A stretch of 64,000 nt of DNA from Phycisphaerales bacterium. GTDB lineage: Bacteria; Planctomycetota; Phycisphaerae; Phycisphaerales; UBA1924. The stretch is from NCBI GenBank assembly GCA_013360675.1, contig JABWBB010000003.1:44746-108745 (forward strand). The letters run 5' to 3'. The translations under genes were made by a program, and so were the position numbers. The notes under the pieces were generated by a model. It was not told the origin of the DNA, made no database searches, and worked only from the letters and a program-made list of their open reading frames with translations. Shown in pieces: positions 1-7,043 of this stretch. The stretch's first letter is position 1, and every line of letters starts with the position of its first letter.

Positions 1-1
1 C

Positions 2-1039
2 GAGCACCTGCTGGGCCTGACCCCCGTGATGAGCGTGCGTGAGGCCTCCGAGCGGGCACAGGCTCAGGGGCTTGTCGCGGGGGATGTTTTTCTTCGCATC
101 GGCGAGACACCGTTTCCGAACATCGTCGAGGGGATGGCCGCGATCAAAGCCGCCGCGGGTAAGACGCTGCGCGTCGTCGTCGCCCGCCCAACGCCCGACG
201 CGGGTCCCGAAACCATTGAACTCCCTTCGGTGAGCGTGGGGTCCGATGGGCGAATCGGCTTCACCGTGGGCGACACCGCCGCCGACGCCGCGCTACTCGC
301 GGCTCCGCCCGCCGAGATTATCACCTCGGGGGGTACGCGCACTCCCCCACCTGCCGCGTCGTTGGACAACCTTGCGGGGTGGCGGGTCACCCGCGTCAAC
401 GACACGTCGGTTGAAACATTCACGCACCTGCGTGCGGCCCTGCGCGCCGCAACCGCCGCCGCCCGTCAGACCAACACCCCCGCCACCCTCACGCTGACCC
501 TGTCGCGCGAGGGTGAAGCCGATCGGACGCAGGAGTGGACGCTCGCGCCCGCCAGCGTCGCGCAGCTCCACGCCCTGGGCTGGTCCAGTCGCCTGGGTCC
601 GGGCCTCTTCGAGCCCGAGCAAATCCTGCTCAAGGCCGACGGCCCGATGCACGCGCTCTCGATGGGGATCTCAGAAACACGCCGCGTCATGCTCATGACG
701 TACGTCACGTTCCTCCGGCTCTTTCAGGGCACCGTCAAAGTCGAGCACCTCAAGGGCCCCGTCGGCATCGCGCACCTGGGCACGCTCGTCGCCGGCAAAG
801 GCTTTATCTGGCTCCTCTTTTTCATGGGCCTCATCAGCGTCAACCTCGCCGTCATCAACTTCCTGCCCCTGCCCATCGTCGACGGCGGGCAGTTCCTCTT
901 CATCCTCTACGAGCAAGTCCGCGGGCGCCCCGTCCCTGTAAGCCTGCAGAACGCCGCCACGCTCGCGGGCCTCGCGCTCATTGGCGTGATGTTCCTCGTC
1001 GTCACCTTCAACGACATCCGCAACCTGATCGCTCCCTGA
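2..1039 (+). CDS. rseP: RseP-like site-2 (M50) membrane metalloprotease, 5' partial
   Basis: The reading frame is open to the left edge of the window, so the N-terminus, including the expected HExxH zinc site, lies outside. About 345 residues are visible. They contain a PDZ-like region near the start (SERAQAQGLVAGDVFLRIG) and possibly a second one around bases 360-520. The C-terminus has hydrophobic segments and the motif NLAVINFLPLPIVDGGQ, which fits the NxxPxPxLDGG motif that supplies the third zinc ligand in M50 proteases. Such proteases cut membrane-bound anti-sigma factors or signal-peptide remnants inside the membrane. The downstream hydrolase starts 57 bases later on the same strand. 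The family call is firm; the substrate is not known from this sequence. Confidence 0.88.
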   Translation, partial: EHLLGLTPVMSVREASERAQAQGLVAGDVFLRIGETPFPNIVEGMAAIKAAAGKTLRVVVARPTPDAGPETIELPSVSVGSDGRIGFTVGDTAADAALLAAPPAEIITSGGTRTPPPAASLDNLAGWRVTRVNDTSVETFTHLRAALRAATAAARQTNTPATLTLTLSREGEADRTQEWTLAPASVAQLHALGWSSRLGPGLFEPEQILLKADGPMHALSMGISETRRVMLMTYVTFLRLFQGTVKVEHLKGPVGIAHLGTLVAGKGFIWLLFFMGLISVNLAVINFLPLPIVDGGQFLFILYEQVRGRPVPVSLQNAATLAGLALIGVMFLVVTFNDIRNLIAP

Positions 1040-1096
1040 CCCACCGGTTCGCACCCCACGGCACGCGCGCCCACACGCCGCTACGCTCGCCCCGGC

Positions 1097-2047
1097 ATGC
1101 TCGACGACGCCCTGCGCCTCCTCCTCTTGCTCTTGCTCGGCCTGATCGCCGCGTGGGGGGCGCTGATCGTCTACACATACCGGGCGCTCACTTCGCCCCC
1201 GCGTCGCACCTACGCCTCGGCCCTGGCCCGCGGCAGGCCGGGCGATCCTTCCCAACTCCCCGCCTCTCCTCTCACCCCTGGCGGGCAGCGAGCCTTTGAA
1301 GCCTGGACATTTCCCTCGTCCGCCGGCCCCCTCCACGTCTGGGACATGCCCGGCGACGACCCTACGGGCCCGGTGGTCGTGATGTGCCACGGCTGGGGAG
1401 ATTCACGAATCGGCTCGCTCACCCGCGCTCCGGGCCTCCTTCCATGCTGTTCACGCCTCGTGATGTGGGACATGCCCGGGCATGGTGATTCCCCGGGCCG
1501 CTGTTCGCTAGGCCTTGGCGAAACCGACCACCTGCTCGACCTGATCTCGCACGTCGCCGACCAACGCCCGCTCGTGCTTTTCGGCTGGTCGCTGGGGGCG
1601 GGGGTCGCGATCGCCGCGGCGGTGCGCGCGCCAGAGCGCATTCACGCCGTCATCGCCGAGTCTCCCTACCGCCTCGCCCATACTCCGGCCCACAACGTCC
1701 TCACGCTCATGGGGATCCCCCATCGGCCCAACTTGCGCCCGGCGCTCTGGCTGGTACGGTGGCTCTCGGGCAAAGGGGCAAACTTTGACGGGTTTGATCG
1801 CGCCGCGCTCGCGAAACATCTCAGCTGCCCGTTGCTGGTCATCCATGGCGAGCAGGACAACGTCAGCCCCGTCGCAGACGCCAGAGACATCGCCCACGCC
1901 GCACCCGATGCCACAATTCTGTGTCTTCCCGAAGCTGGGCACCATGGGTTGTGGACCGATCCGGCCACGCTCGAAACCTGCGGCAACGCCGTACGAAAAC
2001 TCCTCGCCCGCGTGCGTGCAACACCCGCATCGCCCGTCTCCTCCTAG
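1097..2047 (+). CDS. membrane-anchored alpha/beta hydrolase
   Basis: A 316-residue protein with one N-terminal hydrophobic segment (about residues 6-26) that should anchor it in the membrane, followed by an alpha/beta-hydrolase domain. The oxyanion-side motif MCHGWGDS lies near residue 97, the nucleophile elbow GWSLG places Ser165, Asp254 sits in HGEQDNVSP and His282/283 in EAGHHGLW, giving a complete Ser-Asp-His triad. The WDMPGHGDS stretch is typical of serine hydrolases and lipolytic enzymes of this fold. The substrate cannot be told from sequence. It ends 10 bases before deoC and may share a transcript with it. Confidence 0.85.
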   Translation: MLDDALRLLLLLLLGLIAAWGALIVYTYRALTSPPRRTYASALARGRPGDPSQLPASPLTPGGQRAFEAWTFPSSAGPLHVWDMPGDDPTGPVVVMCHGWGDSRIGSLTRAPGLLPCCSRLVMWDMPGHGDSPGRCSLGLGETDHLLDLISHVADQRPLVLFGWSLGAGVAIAAAVRAPERIHAVIAESPYRLAHTPAHNVLTLMGIPHRPNLRPALWLVRWLSGKGANFDGFDRAALAKHLSCPLLVIHGEQDNVSPVADARDIAHAAPDATILCLPEAGHHGLWTDPATLETCGNAVRKLLARVRATPASPVSS

Positions 2048-2057
2048 ACTTGTCCCG

Positions 2058-3047
2058 ATGCTCCGCAGCCCCACAGTCGACGCGGTGATGGCCCAGGAAC
2101 GGGCCGCATCGTTCACCAAGCGTTCGATCAAATCCAGCGCCAAACTCGCCGGCCTGCGCCTGGCCCTCTCGATGCTCGACCTGACGACGCTCGAGGGCAA
2201 GGACTCGCCCGAGAAGGCCCGCGCCCTCTGCCGCAAGGGTCTGCACCCCTTCGAACGCGATGAGGCAATGCTGGGCGAGCGTCTGCCCAGCGTGGCGGCG
2301 ATCTGCGTCTATCCCGCGCTCGTCGCCGCCTGCCGCGAGATCCTCGCGGGCACGGGGGTCAACATCGCCAGCGTGGCCACGGGCTTTCCCAGCGGGCAGT
2401 ACCCGCTGTCGGTGCGCCTCGACGACGTGCGCAAAGCCGTGGGTGATGGGGCCGACGAAATCGACATGGTCATCAACCGCGGGGCCTTCCTCGCAGGCCG
2501 CTACGACGAGATCGCGCAGGAGATCCGCGAGGTGAAGCGGGCCTGCCGTCGGCCCGACGGCGTCTTTGCTCATCTCAAGGTCATCCTCGAGACGGGCGAA
2601 CTCGAAACGCTCGACAACGTGCGCCGGGCCAGCGACATCGCCATCCGCGCCATGGCCGAGGTCGACGCCGAGGCGGGCATCGATGCCCCCGGCACGCCCG
2701 ACTTCATCAAGACCAGCACGGGCAAGGTGCAGCCCGCCGCCACCATGCCCGTCACCCTTGTCATGCTCGAGGCCATCCGCGATTGGTACCTCGAGACCGG
2801 GCGTCTTGTGGGCATGAAGCCCGCGGGGGGCATCCGCACCGCCAAGCAGGCGCTCCATTACCTCGTCATGGTCAAGGAAACCATGAACCTCGACGTGCCG
2901 GGATTTGAGCATGTCGCCGGCAACCCGTGGCTCACGCCCCACTATTTCCGCTTTGGCGCGAGCACGCTCTGCAACGACATCCTGCGCCAGATCGCCTGGC
3001 TCAAAACCGGGCGCTACCAAGCCGGGTACGACTTCTCCGAGGCCTGA
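2058..3047 (+). CDS. deoC: deoxyribose-phosphate aldolase DeoC
   Basis: A 329-residue class I aldolase that cleaves 2-deoxyribose 5-phosphate to glyceraldehyde 3-phosphate and acetaldehyde. The Schiff-base lysine is Lys218 in FIKTSTGK; the second active-site lysine is Lys254 in GMKPAGGIRT, and the DEIDMVIN stretch carries the conserved aspartate (Asp136). The frame is open further upstream, but the ATG at 2058 is chosen because earlier starts would lie inside the hydrolase gene. The protein is longer than E. coli DeoC (259 residues), with extra sequence at the N-terminus, like other long DeoC forms. The two aldehyde dehydrogenase genes downstream suggest that the acetaldehyde product is oxidised locally; that link is inference. 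Confidence 0.94.
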   Translation: MLRSPTVDAVMAQERAASFTKRSIKSSAKLAGLRLALSMLDLTTLEGKDSPEKARALCRKGLHPFERDEAMLGERLPSVAAICVYPALVAACREILAGTGVNIASVATGFPSGQYPLSVRLDDVRKAVGDGADEIDMVINRGAFLAGRYDEIAQEIREVKRACRRPDGVFAHLKVILETGELETLDNVRRASDIAIRAMAEVDAEAGIDAPGTPDFIKTSTGKVQPAATMPVTLVMLEAIRDWYLETGRLVGMKPAGGIRTAKQALHYLVMVKETMNLDVPGFEHVAGNPWLTPHYFRFGASTLCNDILRQIAWLKTGRYQAGYDFSEA

Positions 3048-3058
3048 TCGGCACGCTC

Positions 3059-3706
3059 ATGCACGCCACCACCCGCGGCATACTCGCGCGCGCACTCCTC
3101 TCGCTCGGCCTCACGATCGCGCTCGCCTGGGCCGCGGCGCTTTTCGCCCCGCTCACCTCGAGCAGTTTTCAGCCCGCTCCGTCCGGCGGCGACTGGCCCG
3201 CGGGCCGATTCCATATCCCCGCTGACTGGACCCCGCGCACCTGGCTGGTACGCACCGGGCCGGGCCTCCGCCATGATCTGATCAGCGAAAGCCTGTGGAT
3301 GGGCTCGACGCTGGGCATGAGCGATTCCACCGCGCCCAACCGCACCCGGATCCTCGTCAGTGTCGGCTGGCCCTTCCCGGCCCTTGCGTGGACCGTGTAC
3401 CCGGTGCCGCCTGAGGGCAATGCCCTGGCACAGGCCTGGTCCGCAGGCCTACCGCTGCAGGGTCTCCTTGGCACGGGTGATCCGCGACGGCTTCCCATCC
3501 GTCCCTCCTGGGTCGGCCTTGCACTCAACCTCGTGATCTATTGGCTCGTCCTCACCTGGGTAATGTCCATGCTGACTCGTCGACGTTTGCACCGGGCCAT
3601 CGAGCACAATCGCTGCGTCCGTTGCGGGTATTCCCGCGATGGCATCACCCCTGCCACCCCCTGCCCTGAATGCGCCGCCCCGGGGCCGCAAGCCCCCGCG
3701 GCATAG
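3059..3706 (+). CDS. membrane protein with C-terminal zinc ribbon
   Basis: A 215-residue protein of unknown function. It has an N-terminal hydrophobic segment (about residues 8-32), a soluble middle of roughly 110 residues, a second hydrophobic segment (about 150-172), and then a four-cysteine zinc-ribbon-like tail: CVRCGYSRDG followed by CPEC. This tail recurs in many planctomycete membrane proteins, from general knowledge of the group. The ATG at 3059 is 11 bases after the deoC stop, so it is probably in the same operon. Whether it acts with DeoC and the aldehyde dehydrogenases or is only carried along cannot be decided. Confidence 0.75.
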   Translation: MHATTRGILARALLSLGLTIALAWAAALFAPLTSSSFQPAPSGGDWPAGRFHIPADWTPRTWLVRTGPGLRHDLISESLWMGSTLGMSDSTAPNRTRILVSVGWPFPALAWTVYPVPPEGNALAQAWSAGLPLQGLLGTGDPRRLPIRPSWVGLALNLVIYWLVLTWVMSMLTRRRLHRAIEHNRCVRCGYSRDGITPATPCPECAAPGPQAPAA

Positions 3707-3726
3707 ACTGCCCTTCGGAGAATCTC

Positions 3727-5214
3727 ATGGCCAAGCCCGCCAACGGCACCACCACGATCGCGTCACCTCCCGCCGCCGAGTTCGCCTCGGGCTGGACCTA
3801 TGCCCCCGCGCCCGAATCGGTCAAGGTCCAGATCAAGCCGCGGTACACGCACTTCATCAACGGCGTGTGGACCCGCGCCACGGGTGAGACATTTCCAACC
3901 CTCAACCCAGCAACCGAGCAGACCCTGTGCGAGATTTCACAGGCCACGGGCGGCGACGTCGACAAGGCCGTGGCCGCCGCCGGTGCCGCCCAGCCCAAAT
4001 GGGCCGCGCTCGCGCCGGGCGAGCGGGCGAAGTATCTCTTCCGCCTGGCGCGCCGGATCCAGGAACGGGCCCGCGAACTCTCGGTGCTCGAGACGATGGA
4101 CTCAGGCAAGCCGATCAAGGAATCGCGCGACGTCGATATCCCGCTCGTCGCCGCACACTTCTTCTATCACGCGGGCTGGGCCGACAAACTCGCTTACGCC
4201 TTCCCCGGACGCACGCCGCGCCCCGTCGGCGTCTGCGGGCAGATCATCCCGTGGAACTTTCCGCTGCTCATGGCGGCGTGGAAACTCGCGCCGGCGCTGG
4301 CCTGCGGCAACTGCGTCGTCCTCAAGCCCGCCGAGACCACACCCCTCACCGCGCTGCGCCTGGCCGAGATCATCGAAGAGTGCGACTTCCCGCCGGGCGT
4401 GGTCAATGTCATCACGGGCGACGGACGCACCGGGGCCACGCTGGCCTCGCACCCGGGCGTGCACAAAGTCGCCTTCACGGGCTCGACCGAAGTGGGCAAG
4501 AAGATCGCCGCCGCCACCGCGGGCAGCGGCAAGCGTCTCACGCTCGAACTGGGCGGCAAGAGCCCGCACATCATCTTCGAGGACGCGAGCCTCGACCAGG
4601 CCATTGAAGGAATCATCGCGGGTATCTACTTCAACCAGGGCGAAGTCTGCTGCGCCGGTTCTCGCCTCTTCGTGCAGGAATCGATCCTCGACGATGTGAC
4701 CTCGCGTCTGCGCCGACGCCTGAGCACGCTGCGCGTAGGCGACCCGCTCGACAAGAATACCGACGTGGGCGCCGTCAACAGCCGAGCCCAACTCGACACC
4801 ATCCGAAACTACTTGCGCCTGGGCGCGGACGAGGGTGCGACGCTGCACGAGTGCGGCACCGCTCCGCTCCCCGCCAAGGGCTTCTGGTGCCGCCCCTCGT
4901 TCTTCACCGGCGTGCAGCCCAGCCACACCATCGCCCGCGAGGAGATCTTCGGGCCGGTGCTCAGCGTGCTGAGTTTCCGCACGCCCGACGAGGCCGTCGC
5001 CCGCGCGAACAACACACCCTACGGCTTGGCCGCGGGCGTCTGGACCGACAAGGGGGGCAAGATCTTCGACATCGCCCGCAAGCTCAAGGCGGGCGTGGTC
5101 TGGTGCAACACCTACAACAAGTTCGACCCCGCCAGCCCCTTTGGCGGGTACAAGGAATCCGGCTTCGGACGCGAGGGAGGGCTGCACGGCCTTCGCGCGT
5201 ACGTCGACTTCTAA
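3727..5214 (+). CDS. NAD(P)+-dependent aldehyde dehydrogenase
   Basis: A 495-residue full-length aldehyde dehydrogenase. All key positions are present: PWNFP (Asn of the oxyanion hole), Lys200 in VVLKPAE for cofactor binding, FTGSTEVG for the nucleotide site, the general base Glu274 in ELGGKSP, catalytic Cys308 in NQGEVCCAGSR, and EEIFGPV near the C-terminus. The start at 3727 gives a normal length; the longer in-frame extension runs back into the preceding gene. The protein oxidises an aldehyde to the acid. With deoC upstream, acetaldehyde or a related short aldehyde is a reasonable but unproven substrate. A degenerate paralogue follows 19 bases downstream. Confidence 0.93.
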   Translation: MAKPANGTTTIASPPAAEFASGWTYAPAPESVKVQIKPRYTHFINGVWTRATGETFPTLNPATEQTLCEISQATGGDVDKAVAAAGAAQPKWAALAPGERAKYLFRLARRIQERARELSVLETMDSGKPIKESRDVDIPLVAAHFFYHAGWADKLAYAFPGRTPRPVGVCGQIIPWNFPLLMAAWKLAPALACGNCVVLKPAETTPLTALRLAEIIEECDFPPGVVNVITGDGRTGATLASHPGVHKVAFTGSTEVGKKIAAATAGSGKRLTLELGGKSPHIIFEDASLDQAIEGIIAGIYFNQGEVCCAGSRLFVQESILDDVTSRLRRRLSTLRVGDPLDKNTDVGAVNSRAQLDTIRNYLRLGADEGATLHECGTAPLPAKGFWCRPSFFTGVQPSHTIAREEIFGPVLSVLSFRTPDEAVARANNTPYGLAAGVWTDKGGKIFDIARKLKAGVVWCNTYNKFDPASPFGGYKESGFGREGGLHGLRAYVDF

Positions 5215-5233
5215 GCCCGCACAGGAAACCGTC

Positions 5234-6136
5234 ATGCCCGACCGACTCGACGTGCTCAAGACCTACAAACTGTTCATCGACGGCAAGTTTCCGCGCACCG
5301 AGTCGGGGCGTTCATGGCCCCTGAACAGCGCCGCGGGCGAGCCCATCGCGCACCTTTCGCTGGCCTCACGCAAGGACCTGCGCGAAGGCGTTGAAGCCGC
5401 GCGACGCGCCCAGCCCGGCTGGGCCGGCGCCACGCCCTACAACCGCGGGCAGGTGCTCTATCGCATGGCCGAGATGCTCGAGGGCAAGCGCGACGAACTG
5501 GCCCAGGCCATCGCCTCGCTCGCGCCCGCTCGCAGCGCCAAGGGCAAGGGACGCCAAGCCACCGCCTCGCTCACGCCGCAGGATGAGGTCTCGCTGTCGA
5601 TCGATCGGCTGGTCTGTTTCGCAGGCTGGGCCGACAAGTACGCGCAGGTGCTCGGATGCAACAACCCCGTCGCGGGGCCCTTCTACAACTTCACCATCAC
5701 CGAGCCCACGGGTGTGGTCGCGTGCATCGCTCCTGATTCCCCTTCGCTGCTGGGGCTGATATCGCTGCTCGCACCCCCGCTGTGCGCGGGCAACGCGGTC
5801 GTGGTTCTCTCGGGCGGCACCAACCCGATCCCCGCCGCCGTGCTGGGCGAGGTCTGCGCCACCAGCGATGTGCCCGCGGGGGTGGTCAACATCCTGACGG
5901 GCATGCGGGGCGAGTTGCTGGGCTTTGTCGCATCACACCGCGACATCGACGCGATCCACGCCGCGGGCGTGAGCACCGATGAACGCGTCCTGGTCGAAAA
6001 GGGAATCGCGGAGAATCTCAAGCGCGTCAAGGTCCACGCCCAGACGCCTTGGACCGACGCCGCCGCCTGCCACTCACCCTGGTGGATCGAGCCCTTCATC
6101 GAGTTCAAGACGATCTGGCATCCCGCCTCGGTCTGA
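5234..6136 (+). CDS. shortened aldehyde dehydrogenase-like protein, probably inactive
   Basis: A 300-residue protein that aligns by eye with the N-terminal cofactor domain of the enzyme just upstream: YKLFIDGKFPRTESG, ARRAQPGWAGATPYNRGQVLYRMAEML, FAGWADKYAQVLG, and DVPAGVVNILTG all have counterparts there. It lacks the catalytic domain with the cysteine and general base. Within the shared part, PWNFP is replaced by APDSPS and the cofactor lysine motif VVLKPAE by VVLSGGT, so it should not be an active dehydrogenase. The frame is clean, with no stops or frameshift, which argues for a maintained protein and not a fresh pseudogene. A structural or regulatory partner of the active paralogue is the simplest idea; that is inference. 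Confidence 0.8.
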   Translation: MPDRLDVLKTYKLFIDGKFPRTESGRSWPLNSAAGEPIAHLSLASRKDLREGVEAARRAQPGWAGATPYNRGQVLYRMAEMLEGKRDELAQAIASLAPARSAKGKGRQATASLTPQDEVSLSIDRLVCFAGWADKYAQVLGCNNPVAGPFYNFTITEPTGVVACIAPDSPSLLGLISLLAPPLCAGNAVVVLSGGTNPIPAAVLGEVCATSDVPAGVVNILTGMRGELLGFVASHRDIDAIHAAGVSTDERVLVEKGIAENLKRVKVHAQTPWTDAAACHSPWWIEPFIEFKTIWHPASV

Positions 6137-6160
6137 CGCGTCGGTCCACGACAGGCAGGC

Positions 6161-6778
6161 TCAGCCTTGGGTGCGGCCGCATTCGAACGCGCGGATCGTG
6201 CAGTGCGCTGCCGCGCATAACGCCACCGCGCACACCACGCCAAGGACCGCCCAGGTCACTACGCCCAGGATACCCGGCAGCCCCGAGATCAGGTCTACCA
6301 GGCGCCCCCGATACAGCACCGCCGCCGCCCCCAGCACCCCCAGAGGCAGTGCGGCAATCGCCGCCCGCACCAGGTATCCCCACGACCGACGGTCACGCAC
6401 AAGCACACACACGGCCCCGACAAGCGCCAGCAGTGCACCCGCGGCTACCCGCCCGGCCAGCCAGCCGTTCATCGATATCGATGAGTTCTTGAGAGGCAAC
6501 TCGCCCCGGATGCTCACCCAGCCCAGGAACGACGCCACCGCAATCGTCCCGCCGATGCTTGCCAGCGCCAGCCCTGGCCCCTCACGGAAGCGCCCACGAC
6601 CCGCCTGAATGCCCAAAAGGCTCGCCAGCACCGTGACCACCTCAAACCCGAAAAGCATCCATGTCGGGCGGACGGTGGCCAGCAGCGAGGCGGCGGCCAA
6701 GACCAGCGCCGAGACCAGCACCACGTCGGATACCAGCAATACAAAGACCCGTGCGATTCGTGGGGGCGCTTGATACAC
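6161..6778 (-). CDS. multi-pass membrane protein of unknown function
   Basis: A 205-residue hydrophobic protein with about five predicted membrane segments (near residues 10-34, 37-58, 70-88, 103-126 and 133-157, with another near 170-194). I do not recognise a family motif. It lies alone on the minus strand, convergent with the aldehyde dehydrogenase block and divergent from fliD, and ends 24 bases past the end of that block. Nothing links it to flagella except position. Confidence 0.6.
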   Translation of the reverse strand: MYQAPPRIARVFVLLVSDVVLVSALVLAAASLLATVRPTWMLFGFEVVTVLASLLGIQAGRGRFREGPGLALASIGGTIAVASFLGWVSIRGELPLKNSSISMNGWLAGRVAAGALLALVGAVCVLVRDRRSWGYLVRAAIAALPLGVLGAAAVLYRGRLVDLISGLPGILGVVTWAVLGVVCAVALCAAAHCTIRAFECGRTQG

Positions 6779-7043
6779 GTGGCAAAGCTCCTGCCTATAC
6801 CGAACATTTACCGTTCAAAATACCGGGTCATCATAGAGATTCTGTCACAACGTTATCGGCAGGAAGCGGGTTCGACGCGAGGCATGCCGCTCGCGTGGAA
6901 AACCTTGGCCTGTTGACCCCGATCGGGGGTTGAGTGTGGAGGGTCGGTTTCTCAAGAGCCGATCTCTAGGGAACGTGGAGGTATTTGCCGGGGCGCCGAC
7001 ACGCGGCGTCGGGCAAGGCCGCCGCGGGAAAGGGGGTACGAGC

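Noticed and set aside
1863..3020. A 385-codon minus-strand frame opposite deoC
   Set aside because: Reverse reading of deoC, with a His/Asp/Val-rich translation and no motif.
6853..6860. GCCGATAA on the minus strand, as the -10 of a flagellar sigma-28 promoter
   Set aside because: The TAAA -35 expected 15 bases upstream is missing on that strand, and the direction would be away from fliD. Chance match.
6912..6940. TTGACC as the -35 element of a fliD promoter
   Set aside because: No acceptable -10 lies 16-18 bases downstream.
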